From the NCBI GenBank assembly GCA_012719855.1, contig JAAXZN010000052.1:34464-98463 (forward strand): 64,000 nt of DNA, written 5' to 3'. This DNA is from Serratia liquefaciens. Its GTDB lineage: Bacteria; Pseudomonadota; Gammaproteobacteria; Enterobacterales; Enterobacteriaceae. A model generated the notes under the pieces. That model worked only from the letters and a program-made list of their open reading frames with translations. It did no database searches and was not told the origin of the DNA. The position numbers were made by a program, and so were the translations under genes. Shown piece by piece: positions 8,870 to 17,422 of this stretch (positions are counted from its first letter, which is position 1; each line of letters opens with the position of its first letter).

Positions 8870-10951
8870 TTACCACTGGTAGCTGACCAGCAGTTTGGCG
8901 TTGCGGCCATCCTGCGGAATGCCCTGCGGCGAGTAGTATTCTTTGTCGAAGGCGTTGCCCAGCACCACGGTGGTGGTGACGCCCTGCAGACGATCGCGGC
9001 CTTTATAGCTCAGGTAGAAATCGTTGACGCCGTAGCCGCCTTGCTCCGGCGTGCCGGTTTCTACACGGCTGGCGCGTTGGGCCAGCGTCGCGACCCACCC
9101 GGTAGAAAGACCGGTTTCACCCAGCGGGATATCCAGCGTGCTGGTAACAGTGTCAGGATTGATGCTGTTTAACCATTCGCCGCTGGTTTCATTTTTTCCA
9201 CGTGTTCGGTTGTATGCCAAATCCCAGCCAAAAATGGGCGTTTTATAGCTCAGCATGGCATCCCAACCCCAGATCTTCGCACGATCGATATTGGTCGAGA
9301 AAGTGGTGCAACTGATGCAATAAGGGCCACGGGGACCACGTCCCAACTCCATGGTGACGTCGGTAGTGATGTAGTCTCGGGCTTTGGTGTCGAAGTAACT
9401 GGCTTTGAATTGCAGACTATCGTCAGCTAAGAGCAGATCGTCAAAGCGCAGCCCGAAACCATACTCTTGAGTGGCATTAGTTTCCGGTTTCAGATTCGGA
9501 TTGGGTACCCAATTGTTGGTGATGGTGGTAGGTCCCATGGGAATAGAAAAGTGTTTAGAGTCGTTATACATTTCACCCATGGTCGGCGCACGAAATGCCT
9601 GCGAGTAAGAACCGAACAACATCAGCCAATCAGTTGGCGTAACGCTGATAGCGCCACGGGACGACCACTTGTCAGCATCCACATCCGCATAGCCGTCGCT
9701 GGAGCCTTTGTAGTTATCGTAACGAGTCCCGGCAAGCAGGGTCACCGGCAGGTCTCGGAGGGTAATTTCATCTTGTAACCAACCGGAGGCAAAGTTGATT
9801 TTCGCTTGTGGGAAGCTCTCTGTCGCGCCGCCTGGCGTCTGTTCCTGCTTGTAAGCTTCACTGCCATAGGTAAACAGATGAGAAGCGAAGGTGTCGGCAA
9901 ACAGGCGAGTACGGTTCTCCAGCTTCGCGCCACGGGTAGTTTGTTTGCGCGCCTCGTCTTCGTTGCCATGGGAGTGGGCGTTGATCTCCACTTCGGAATA
10001 ATAGACTTTGGCTACGGCGTCGAGCCAATCCTGACCCACCGGTTTAAGTTTGTAGCTGAGTTGACCGTCACGCTGGATGCTTGAACGGTCGGTCATCAGG
10101 TTACCGCTGCTGCTAGCGGACTCCTGCGGGTTTTTCGGTTCCTGAGCCCGATTATTGTAGTAGCGGAGGTCACCACTTAATGATTGATTTTCATCAATCT
10201 TCCAGGTGCCTTTGGCCAGCACATTGCTGATGGTCTCGTCGTTGGGCGCGTCAAAACCATTGCCCTGGCGCAAATCGCCAACGTCGCGGGTGCCGAATGA
10301 CAGCAGGCCGTCGAGGTTGTCGGTCTTGCCGTAGGCGCTGGCACCCATACCCAGGCTGTGATCGCCGCTGCCGGCGGTGCCGTAAACCCGGAACCCGGTG
10401 TCATGACCCGGCAGCAGCAGATCGGCGGCATCCACGGTTTCATAAGCAATGACGCCGCCCAGTGCGCCGCTGCCGTACAGCAGGGCCGAAGGGCCGCGTA
10501 CCACTTCAATGCGTTTTACCAGTGCCGGATCCAGGAAAGTGGCACCAAGATGACCAGTGTCGGTGCCCTGACGGATGCCGTCTACCAGCGTCAGTACGCC
10601 GTTTTTACCGTAGCCGCGCATGAAAACATCTTGGCCATTGGTACGCCCGGTGCCATTAACGGTAATACCCGGCACGCGGCGCAGCATGTCGGCGGCGCTG
10701 GTGGCCGTCTGGCTCTCAGGGGTATTGCCTTCGATCACGGTGACCATCATCGGCGCTTCAAAGCTGCTGCGTGCGTTACCGGTGGCGGCGACAGTCAGGG
10801 TTTCGTCGCTGGCTTTGTCCGTTTTAGCCGACACATCGCTGGAAGAAGAAGCCGTGTGGTTGGTTTGTGCAAAAGTCACCGTCGGCAGAGCGCAGGCAAT
10901 CGCCAGACTCAATGCGGATAAACGCAGCCGGGTGTAAGGGATCAGAGGCAT
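8870..10951 (-). CDS. hmuR: HmuR, TonB-dependent hemin receptor
   Basis: HmuR brings heme or hemoproteins across the outer membrane using TonB energy. The 693-residue protein has a signal peptide (first about 28 residues, ending TVTFA), a TonB-box-like DETLTVAATG near residue 50, a plug domain (MLRRVPGITVNGTGR, MRGYGKNGVLTLVDG) and a beta-barrel that ends in the aromatic YQW. The heme-receptor signatures FRAP and NPNL are both present (FRAPTMGEMY; NPNLKPETNA). Two cysteines (YCISC, near residue 545) lie in a probable surface loop. It is the first large gene after hemP and the likely target of the upstream Fur box. Confidence 0.94.
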   Translation of the reverse strand: MPLIPYTRLRLSALSLAIACALPTVTFAQTNHTASSSSDVSAKTDKASDETLTVAATGNARSSFEAPMMVTVIEGNTPESQTATSAADMLRRVPGITVNGTGRTNGQDVFMRGYGKNGVLTLVDGIRQGTDTGHLGATFLDPALVKRIEVVRGPSALLYGSGALGGVIAYETVDAADLLLPGHDTGFRVYGTAGSGDHSLGMGASAYGKTDNLDGLLSFGTRDVGDLRQGNGFDAPNDETISNVLAKGTWKIDENQSLSGDLRYYNNRAQEPKNPQESASSSGNLMTDRSSIQRDGQLSYKLKPVGQDWLDAVAKVYYSEVEINAHSHGNEDEARKQTTRGAKLENRTRLFADTFASHLFTYGSEAYKQEQTPGGATESFPQAKINFASGWLQDEITLRDLPVTLLAGTRYDNYKGSSDGYADVDADKWSSRGAISVTPTDWLMLFGSYSQAFRAPTMGEMYNDSKHFSIPMGPTTITNNWVPNPNLKPETNATQEYGFGLRFDDLLLADDSLQFKASYFDTKARDYITTDVTMELGRGPRGPYCISCTTFSTNIDRAKIWGWDAMLSYKTPIFGWDLAYNRTRGKNETSGEWLNSINPDTVTSTLDIPLGETGLSTGWVATLAQRASRVETGTPEQGGYGVNDFYLSYKGRDRLQGVTTTVVLGNAFDKEYYSPQGIPQDGRNAKLLVSYQW

Positions 10952-11044
10952 GTCGCAACTCTCCGTATGTTTTTAACATATCAATAGATTTGCTGGCTGC
11001 CTGGATCAACATAGATCGGGGTGGCTGGCGTTGAGGGATGGGTG

Positions 11045-11236
11045 TTATTTGGTCAGGATCAATTTCCCGGCTTTGGTCTGCCGCAGCTGATAACGCTGGC
11101 CCTGATGGATGATGATCGCCACGCCGTCTGCATCAAGCAGCTGCGCGCTGTCGTAGCAAGGAGGCGAGGTCAGGCCGCTCGCCGCGGGGCTAGCGGCTTT
11201 GGCGGGGACATTGTGATTGTGATTATCCATCGTCAT
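11045..11236 (-). CDS. hemP: HemP (YdiE), small hemin-uptake protein
   Basis: This 63-residue protein has a disordered, His- and Asn-rich start (MDNHNHN), then the HemP core with QLLDADGVAIIIHQGQ and YQLRQTKAGKLILTK. HemP homologues open heme-uptake operons; in some species they act as regulators needed for receptor expression, but the molecular role is not settled. E. coli keeps only this gene (ydiE) beside aroH, while here it heads a full hmu locus. A Fur-like site lies 38 to 56 bases upstream. A second ATG two codons in is also possible. Confidence 0.88.
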   Translation of the reverse strand: MTMDNHNHNVPAKAASPAASGLTSPPCYDSAQLLDADGVAIIIHQGQRYQLRQTKAGKLILTK

Positions 11237-11273
11237 GTGTTTATAAAACAGACCGTTAAATAGTAATTAATAT

Positions 11274-11292
11274 CAAAGTGAGAATCATTATC
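11274..11292 (-). promoter_or_regulatory. Fur box upstream of hemP-hmuRSTUV
   Basis: CAAAGTGAGAATCATTATC matches the 19-base Fur consensus at about 14 positions, with the right-hand AATCATTATC intact. It lies just upstream of hemP, the expected place for iron-dependent repression of the operon. Confidence 0.75.
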
Positions 11293-11398
11293 ATGTGAAC
11301 GAAAGGTTACATCAAGGAAAATTTTCTTACCGATGGAACCTTTTTGCAGGAAGGGGAGGTGACAGGGGCTGAAGGGGCTCAGCCCGTCTAAAACAAGG

Positions 11399-11884
11399 TT
11401 ATTTCAGCAGGGTTTCGATGCGGTCAAACAGGCGCTCGGGTTTGGTGATCGGCGCGAAGCGTTTCACCCTCTGGCCGTCGGCGGTCAACAGGAATTTGGT
11501 GAAGTTCCATTTGATTCGCTGGCTGCCCAGTACGCCCGGAGCGAGGCGTTTCAATTCGTTGAACAGCGGATGCGCATCCGGGCCATTGACGTCAATCTTA
11601 CCGAACAGCGGGAAACTGACGCCGTAGTTCAGGGTGCAGAAGTTGGCGATCTCCAGGGGATTGCCGGGTTCTTGTGAACCGAACTGATTACAGGGAAAGC
11701 CCAGCACCATCAGCCCTCGTTCGCGGTAATACTGCCACAGGTTTTCCAGCCCGCGGTACTGCGGCGTAAAACCGCATTTGCTGGCGGTGTTAACCACCAG
11801 ATAGGCTCGGGCGGGGAAGTCCCCCAGCGTTTTGTGTTCCCCTTGCAGGGTGACGCAGGGGATGGATAACAGTGAGTGGATCAT
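11399..11884 (-). CDS. Glutathione peroxidase family protein (Cys type)
   Basis: This 161-residue thiol peroxidase reduces hydrogen peroxide or lipid hydroperoxides with glutathione or thioredoxin. Motifs are VVNTASKCGFTPQY with the peroxidatic Cys near residue 37, LGFPCNQFGSQEP with the conserved Gln, and WNFTKFL with the Trp-Asn pair. It uses Cys, not selenocysteine. It is about 20 residues shorter than E. coli BtuE because it lacks a loop before WNF, so it may be a paralogue and not the BtuE orthologue. It lies alone between hemP and aroH on the minus strand. Confidence 0.9.
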   Translation of the reverse strand: MIHSLLSIPCVTLQGEHKTLGDFPARAYLVVNTASKCGFTPQYRGLENLWQYYRERGLMVLGFPCNQFGSQEPGNPLEIANFCTLNYGVSFPLFGKIDVNGPDAHPLFNELKRLAPGVLGSQRIKWNFTKFLLTADGQRVKRFAPITKPERLFDRIETLLK

Positions 11885-11952
11885 ATCGAGGTTCCAAATC
11901 CTTTTCAGGGGAATGCGGGCATTGCTAACAGTATAGATGAGCGGGTGACAGG

Positions 11953-11985
11953 AGAAAAAACCGGGACGGGCGCCCCGGCTTTGGC
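11953..11985 (-). terminator. Rho-independent terminator of aroH
   Basis: On the minus strand GCCGGGG and CCCGG form a GC-rich hairpin followed by six T bases, starting just after the aroH stop. Confidence 0.8.
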
Positions 11986-11986
11986 A

Positions 11987-13033
11987 TCAGAAGCGGGTAT
12001 CTACCGCATCCGCCAGCATGGCCAGCAGCTGTTCGCTGTCGGCCCAGCTCAGGCAAGGATCGGTAATTGACTGACCGTAGGTGAGCGGCTGACCGGCCAC
12101 AATTTTCTGGGTGCCTTCCACCAGGAAGCTTTCCGCCATCACGCCGGTTACGGCAGCGGAGCCGGCGCGGATTTGCTGGCAAACATTTTCTGCCACTTCC
12201 AACTGGCGGCGATGCAGTTTCTGACAGTTGCCGTGGCTGAAGTCGATCACCAGGTGTTCCGGCAGGTCGAACTCACGCAGGCTGTCGCAGGCGGCAACGA
12301 TATCGGTAGCATGGTAGTTCGGTGTTTTGCCACCGCGCATGATGATATGACCGTAAGGATTGCCGCTGGTTTGATAGATAGTCATCCGGCCGTGTTTGTC
12401 CGGGGACAGGAACATATGCCCGGCGCGCGCCGCACGGATAGCGTCAATGGCGATGCGGGTATTGCCGTCGGTACCGTTTTTGAAACCCACCGGGCAGGAG
12501 AGCGCCGAGGCCATCTCACGGTGGATCTGGCTTTCAGTGGTCCGTGCGCCAATCGCGCCCCAACTGATCAGGTCGGCGATGTATTGACCGACCACCATAT
12601 CGAGGAATTCGGTAGCGGTAGGCAGTCCAAGCTGGTTCACTTCCAGCAGCAGCCGACGCGCCATTTCGATGCCACGATTTACCTGGAAGCTGCCATCCAG
12701 CGCCGGATCGGAGATCAGGCCTTTCCAGCCCACCACGGTACGCGGTTTTTCAAAATAGGTGCGCATCACGATTTCCAGGCGATCCTGGTAACGAATGCGC
12801 AACGCGTTCAGGCGACCGGCATAGTCTACGGCGGCGTCGAGATCGTGTATCGAGCATGGGCCGATAACCACCAGCAGGCGGCGATCTTCACCGGTCAGGA
12901 TTTTTTCAATGCGTTGCCGGGAGGCCGTCACGTTATCCGCGATTTCCGCCGAGATCGGCAACTTCTCCGCCAGTTCTTGCGGCGTGACAAGGCTGTCGAT
13001 GCGCGCGGTCCGCAGTTCATCTGTTTTGTGCAT
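11987..13033 (-). CDS. aroH: 3-deoxy-7-phosphoheptulonate synthase (DAHP synthase), AroH type
   Basis: AroH condenses PEP with erythrose 4-phosphate, the first step of the shikimate pathway. The 348-residue protein has exactly the E. coli AroH length and similar ends (MHKTDELRTARIDSLVTP and SAVDTRF-like ADAVDTRF). The class I motifs are all present: VIGPCSIHD, YFEKPRTVVGWKGL, GARTTESQIHREMAS and VGFKNGTDG. An upstream in-frame start at 13093 is rejected on length. In E. coli this isozyme is controlled by tryptophan through TrpR; I did not find a clear TrpR operator upstream here. Confidence 0.94.
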   Translation of the reverse strand: MHKTDELRTARIDSLVTPQELAEKLPISAEIADNVTASRQRIEKILTGEDRRLLVVIGPCSIHDLDAAVDYAGRLNALRIRYQDRLEIVMRTYFEKPRTVVGWKGLISDPALDGSFQVNRGIEMARRLLLEVNQLGLPTATEFLDMVVGQYIADLISWGAIGARTTESQIHREMASALSCPVGFKNGTDGNTRIAIDAIRAARAGHMFLSPDKHGRMTIYQTSGNPYGHIIMRGGKTPNYHATDIVAACDSLREFDLPEHLVIDFSHGNCQKLHRRQLEVAENVCQQIRAGSAAVTGVMAESFLVEGTQKIVAGQPLTYGQSITDPCLSWADSEQLLAMLADAVDTRF

Positions 13034-13227
13034 GATTTTCTCTAAAGACTTTTCTTCGCTGCGGCAGGAGTGCCGGGAAGTGATGGCGATCACAATAACG
13101 TAAAAACCGATGAATTCAACCGGAGAAACTGTGTTCTGTTGATCAGAATCGCTAAAAAAAGCACAAAAAACGTCGCCAGTGGAGAAATAATCAACACGCG
13201 GCAGGGTACCGGCCCACCGCGTGAAAG

Positions 13228-14049
13228 CTAGAACATCCGGCGGCTCATGCCCAGAATGTCCAGAATTTTGGTCGAGATCTCTTCTACCGAATAATTGGTG
13301 GTATTGAGATAACGGATCTGGTTCTTACGGAACAGCGCTTCCACCTCGGCAAGCTCCATCCGACACTGGCGAATAGAAGCATAACGGCTGTTTTCGCGCC
13401 GTTCTTCACGGATGGCGGCCAAACGCTCCGGGTCGATCGTCAGGCCGAAAAGTTTGTGCTGAAACGGCTTCAGCGCGGCGGGAAGGTGTAAATTGTCCAT
13501 ATCATCGGCGGTAAAAGGGTAGTTGGCGGCGCGGATGCCGAATTGCATCGCCAGGTACAGGCTGGTGGGGGTTTTGCCACAGCGTGAAACCCCGAGCAAA
13601 ATCACCTGGGCCTGGTCGAGATTGCGCAGCGAAATGCCGTCATCGTGGGCTAACGTGTAGTCAATAGCCGCGATACGGGCATCGTATTTACCGAGGTTGC
13701 TGGCCGTCAGGCCGTGGGTACGATTCGGGACCGGGGTGGGCTCTACTTCCAGCTCGCCCTGCAGCGGGCCTACCAGTGCCTGGACAATATCCTGACAGAA
13801 CCCTTCGCTCTGGGTGATGACTTTGCGCACTTCCGGCGAAATGATCGAGTAAAACACCAGTGGCCGCACGCCGGTCTCTTGATAGATATCGTTAATCTGC
13901 TGACAGACTCCCCGGGCTCGCGCCTCGGTTTCGACGAAGGGCAGCGTAAAGGTCGTGGCCTTCACCGGAAATTGTGACAGCACGGCGTGGCCCAAAACCT
14001 CGGCGGTGATCGCCGTGCCATCCGAAATATAAAAAACGCTTCTTTCCAC
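13228..14049 (-). CDS. ppsR: PpsR (YdiA), PEP synthase regulatory kinase/phosphorylase
   Basis: PpsR inactivates PEP synthase by ADP-dependent threonine phosphorylation and restores it by Pi-dependent removal. The 273-residue DUF299 protein shows the P-loop [16 protein letters not shown] and the family start [16 protein letters not shown]. The start is GTG 14049, because a perfect AAGGAG lies six bases upstream and gives the family length; a longer ATG frame from 14142 is rejected. It is divergent from its target ppsA, 532 bases away. Confidence 0.93.
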   Translation of the reverse strand: MERSVFYISDGTAITAEVLGHAVLSQFPVKATTFTLPFVETEARARGVCQQINDIYQETGVRPLVFYSIISPEVRKVITQSEGFCQDIVQALVGPLQGELEVEPTPVPNRTHGLTASNLGKYDARIAAIDYTLAHDDGISLRNLDQAQVILLGVSRCGKTPTSLYLAMQFGIRAANYPFTADDMDNLHLPAALKPFQHKLFGLTIDPERLAAIREERRENSRYASIRQCRMELAEVEALFRKNQIRYLNTTNYSVEEISTKILDILGMSRRMF

Positions 14050-14221
14050 CCGAGGCTCCTTACCTGAAACGGTGATGCAGTTATCGCGCCTGCTTGCTCT
14101 TATCATGGGCTTGAGATGATCGAGCGGTAAAGGGGCGGGCAAAAAAAATGTGATAGTGAGGGCAGAGTCGTCGATTAATTTTGACGATAAGGGAATAAGC
14201 TTTCGTCGAAGCGTTATTTAT

Positions 14222-14230
14222 TGAAACGAT
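14222..14230. promoter_or_regulatory. Possible second Cra (FruR) half-palindrome
   Basis: TGAAACGAT fits the core of the Cra consensus (TGAAWCGWT), but the right arm is degenerate and the site lies about 350 bases from ppsA and 170 from ppsR. It is weaker than the site at 14450. Confidence 0.3.
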
Positions 14231-14449
14231 ATTTTAAATTTTATGAAAAATGGATGTTTCTTTTTCTTGAGGAATTGTTCGCCAGGGCGATGTTATTTTC
14301 ACCAAAGTCATGATGAAAAATAGGGTTTTTAAAACTCAAGTTTAAAAATTATTTAATTTGTTGAGTTTTAAGCTATTAGTGCGACAGGGAACGATTCCAT
14401 CCTCATTTTTCATTTCAGGAAGTTTTCCTAAAATCCATTTTCTTCGCCG

Positions 14450-14463
14450 GGTTGATCGATTCA
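14450..14463 (+). promoter_or_regulatory. Cra (FruR) activator site of ppsA
   Basis: GGTTGATCGATTCA matches 11 of 14 positions of the Cra consensus. It is centred about 47 bases before the predicted ppsA transcription start, a position suited to activation. Cra is known to activate ppsA in E. coli when fructose 1-phosphate and 1,6-bisphosphate are low. Confidence 0.55.
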
Positions 14464-14488
14464 CCTTTCCATTTCCTATGGATCATTG

Positions 14489-14497
14489 TGCTAGTCT
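14489..14497 (+). promoter_or_regulatory. Likely extended -10 promoter of ppsA
   Basis: TGCTAGTCT combines the TGn extension with a TAnnnT -10 hexamer (14492-14497), giving a start near 14504. No good -35 is seen, which fits a promoter that depends on an activator such as Cra. Confidence 0.45.
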
Positions 14498-14581
14498 GAT
14501 TCGGCACCGTTTTAGCGGCGCTGAGAAAGCAAGCGAATTAAATCCGTCTATACCCTACTGATAGCAATAAGGATTGTCTCG

Positions 14582-16960
14582 ATGTCCAACAATGGCCCAG
14601 ACTTGCGTAATGTGCTTTGGTACAACCATCTCGGCATGCACGACGTTGACCGTGTCGGCGGCAAAAATGCCTCCCTCGGTGAAATGATCACCAATCTTTC
14701 CGATTTGGGCGTTGCCGTGCCAAACGGTTTTGCCACCACCGCGCAGGCGTTTAACGATTTCCTCGAGCAAAGCGGTGTTAACCAGCGCATCTATCAGTTA
14801 CTGGATCAAACTGACGTTGACGACATTGCCCAACTGACCAAGGCCGGCGCGCAAATCCGTCAATGGGTTATCGACACGCCGTTCCACGCAGAATTTGAAC
14901 GCGAAATAAACCTGGCTTACCAGCAGCTGGCAGACGGCGAGCCGGAGGCCTCTTTTGCCGTACGCTCCTCCGCTACCGCAGAAGACATGCCGGACGCCTC
15001 CTTTGCCGGCCAGCAGGAAACCTTCCTCAACGTGCAGGGCATCGACGCCGTGATGGTGGCGATCAAGCACGTGTATGCCTCACTGTTTAACGATCGTGCC
15101 ATCTCTTACCGCGTGCATCAGGGTTACGATCACCGCGGCGTGGCCTTGTCGGCCGGCGTGCAGCGGATGGTGCGCTCTGACCTGGCGTCTTCCGGCGTGA
15201 TGTTCACCATCGATACCGAATCCGGTTTTGATCAGGTGGTGTTTATCACCTCCGCCTTCGGCCTGGGTGAAATGGTGGTGCAGGGCGCGGTAAACCCTGA
15301 CGAGTTCTACGTGCATAAACCGACGCTGCTGAAAGGCAAGCCGGCTATCGTGCGTCGTAATCTCGGTTCGAAGAAAATCCGCATGGTCTACGCACCTTCG
15401 CAGGATCACGGCAAGCAGGTACAAATTGAAGACGTGCCAGAGCAGCAACGCAATCGTTTCTCTCTGACCGACGAAGAAGTACAGGGCCTGGCGCATCAGG
15501 CACTGCTGATCGAAAAACACTACGGCCGCCCGATGGATATCGAGTGGGCCAAAGACGGTCATACCGGCAAACTGCTGATTGTGCAGGCCCGTCCGGAAAC
15601 CGTGCGTTCCAACGAACAGACGATGGAGCGTTACCAGCTTAACGGCAACAGCCCGGTGCTGGTGGAAGGACGCGCAATCGGCCACCGCATTGGCGCAGGC
15701 CCGGTAAAAGTCATCCACAACATCAGCGAAATGGATCTTATTGAGCCAGGCGACGTGCTGGTGACGGACATGACCGACCCGGACTGGGAACCGATCATGA
15801 AAAAAGCGGCGGCGATCGTCACCAACCGCGGCGGCCGTACCTGCCACGCGGCGATCATCGCGCGCGAGCTCGGCATTCCTGCCGTGGTCGGCTGCGGTAA
15901 TGCCACCGATCTGCTGAAAGCCGGCCAGAAGGTGACCGTTTCCTGCGCAGAGGGCGATACCGGCTTTGTGTACAGCGATATGCTCGACTTTAGCGTGCAG
16001 AGTTCTGAAGTGACCGAGCTGCCTGAGCTGCCATTGAAAATCATGATGAACGTCGGCAACCCCGACCGTGCTTTTGATTTCGCGCGCTTGCCAAACGAAG
16101 GCGTGGGCCTGGCCCGGCTGGAATTTATCATCAACCGCATGATTGGCGTGCACCCGAGGGCGTTGCTGGAGTTCGACCAGCAGACCCCGGAGCTGCAGCA
16201 GGAAATCAAGGCGCTGATGCAGGGCTATGACCATCCGGTCGAGTTCTATGTGGGCCGCCTGACGGAAGGGATCGCCACGCTGGGCGCGGCATTCTGGCCG
16301 AAGCGGGTGATTGTGCGCCTGTCTGACTTCAAGTCCAACGAATATGCCAATCTGGTGGGCGGTGAGAAATACGAGCCGCATGAAGAGAACCCGATGTTGG
16401 GCTTCCGTGGCGCCGGCCGTTATGTGGCCGACAGCTTCCGCGATTGTTTCGCGATGGAATGCGACGCGGTAAAACGCGTGCGTAATGAAATGGGCCTGAC
16501 CAACGTCGAAATCATGGTGCCTTTCGTTCGCACCGTAGCGCAGGCGGAAGCGGTGGTCGCCGAATTGGCACGCCAGGGGCTCAAGCGTGGCGAAAACGGC
16601 CTGAAAGTGATCATGATGTGCGAAATCCCGTCCAATGCCCTGTTGGCCGATCAGTTCCTGGAGCATTTCGATGGCTTCTCCATCGGCTCCAACGACATGA
16701 CTCAGCTGACGCTGGGCCTGGATCGCGATTCTGGCGTGGTGTCTGAACTGTTTGACGAACGCAACGAGGCGGTCAAGGCACTGCTGTCGATGGCGATTCA
16801 GGCGGCCAAGCGCCATGGTAAATACGTCGGGATTTGCGGGCAGGGGCCTTCCGATCATGAGGACTTCGCCGAGTGGTTGATGGAGCAGGGCATTGACAGC
16901 CTGTCGCTCAACCCGGACACCGTGGTGCAAACCTGGGTTAATCTGTCGAAGAAAAAGTAA
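14582..16960 (+). CDS. ppsA: Phosphoenolpyruvate synthase
   Basis: PpsA turns pyruvate and ATP into PEP, AMP and phosphate for growth on three-carbon substrates. The 792-residue protein matches E. coli PpsA. In order it has the ATP-binding domain ([10 protein letters not shown] near residue 25; [22 protein letters not shown]), the swivelling phosphohistidine domain with [14 protein letters not shown] (His422) and the PEP-binding barrel ending in [15 protein letters not shown] and SLSLNPDTV. PpsR, its regulatory kinase, is encoded divergently upstream. A terminator follows at 16991. Confidence 0.97.
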   Translation: MSNNGPDLRNVLWYNHLGMHDVDRVGGKNASLGEMITNLSDLGVAVPNGFATTAQAFNDFLEQSGVNQRIYQLLDQTDVDDIAQLTKAGAQIRQWVIDTPFHAEFEREINLAYQQLADGEPEASFAVRSSATAEDMPDASFAGQQETFLNVQGIDAVMVAIKHVYASLFNDRAISYRVHQGYDHRGVALSAGVQRMVRSDLASSGVMFTIDTESGFDQVVFITSAFGLGEMVVQGAVNPDEFYVHKPTLLKGKPAIVRRNLGSKKIRMVYAPSQDHGKQVQIEDVPEQQRNRFSLTDEEVQGLAHQALLIEKHYGRPMDIEWAKDGHTGKLLIVQARPETVRSNEQTMERYQLNGNSPVLVEGRAIGHRIGAGPVKVIHNISEMDLIEPGDVLVTDMTDPDWEPIMKKAAAIVTNRGGRTCHAAIIARELGIPAVVGCGNATDLLKAGQKVTVSCAEGDTGFVYSDMLDFSVQSSEVTELPELPLKIMMNVGNPDRAFDFARLPNEGVGLARLEFIINRMIGVHPRALLEFDQQTPELQQEIKALMQGYDHPVEFYVGRLTEGIATLGAAFWPKRVIVRLSDFKSNEYANLVGGEKYEPHEENPMLGFRGAGRYVADSFRDCFAMECDAVKRVRNEMGLTNVEIMVPFVRTVAQAEAVVAELARQGLKRGENGLKVIMMCEIPSNALLADQFLEHFDGFSIGSNDMTQLTLGLDRDSGVVSELFDERNEAVKALLSMAIQAAKRHGKYVGICGQGPSDHEDFAEWLMEQGIDSLSLNPDTVVQTWVNLSKKK

Positions 16961-16990
16961 TTCTTCGGCATAAGATTCCGCATTAACTCT

Positions 16991-17023
16991 AAAGCCGTAG
17001 CTCAGGTTACGGCTTTATTATTT
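16991..17023 (+). terminator. Rho-independent terminator of ppsA
   Basis: AAAGCCGTA and TACGGCTTT form a perfect stem around an eight-base loop 30 bases after the ppsA stop, followed by TATTATTT. Confidence 0.85.
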
Positions 17024-17074
17024 CTGAATGTAAATTGAAAAGGCGACAGGAATAACATTAGCCAAAAAAGAATA

Positions 17075-17185
17075 AAAAAAAGCCCATCATAGGAGACGGG
17101 CAAAGACTACACACAGCAATTCACATGTATGGCATTACATTGTTTGGAAATCTTGCTTTAAATCAGGTATTTGAAGCAATAGATG
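17075..17185 (-). ncRNA. rprA: RprA, Hfq-dependent small regulatory RNA
   Basis: On the minus strand the 3' half (17075-17120) reads GAATTGCTGTGTGTAGTC, then TTTGCCCGTCTCC, ATGATGGGC and a T-run, almost identical to the end of E. coli RprA including its terminator. The location between ppsA and ydiK, pointing like ydiK, also fits the E. coli neighbourhood rprA-ydiK. RprA activates translation of rpoS and also acts on csgD and others; in E. coli it is induced by the Rcs phosphorelay. The 5' half differs strongly from E. coli. The 5' end near 17185 is estimated from a TAGTAT -10 hexamer at 17192-17197 and may be off by several bases. Confidence 0.85.
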
Positions 17186-17422
17186 GCAATAATACTAGAT
17201 ATTTAAACATCATTAGTCATTAAGAATCATCCTAATCAATATCTCGCATCCCATTTATTGTTAATCCGAATGAGTTTTATCACCGGGCTAAAAAGATGCA
17301 TTTATTCGGTATGTTTAATTAATATCCAGTTGCCCGGTGACTTTATTTCAGCAGGATCGGGCCCAGTACAGAAGAATGGATTAAGAGGGGATCCTGCCCG
17401 GCGATCCGGGCAGAAATAGGGA

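Larger units (their letters stand above)
14050..14581. other. Divergent ppsR/ppsA regulatory region
   Basis: This AT-rich 532-base region has no convincing gene. It contains two Cra-like sequences and a likely ppsA promoter, given as separate entries. The ppsA leader from about 14504 to 14581 is GC-richer than the rest. Confidence 0.6.

Noticed and set aside
12173..13045. 290-codon plus-strand frame opposite aroH
   Set aside because: Shadow of aroH, without start signals or family motifs.
13034..13227. TrpR operator upstream of aroH
   Set aside because: Expected from E. coli, but no CTAGT-type palindrome resembling the operator was found in the region.
15080..16930. 616-codon open frame on the minus strand inside ppsA
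   Set aside because: It is the mirror of a highly conserved gene with strong GC codon bias; it has no family features or ribosome-binding site, and ppsA is certain.
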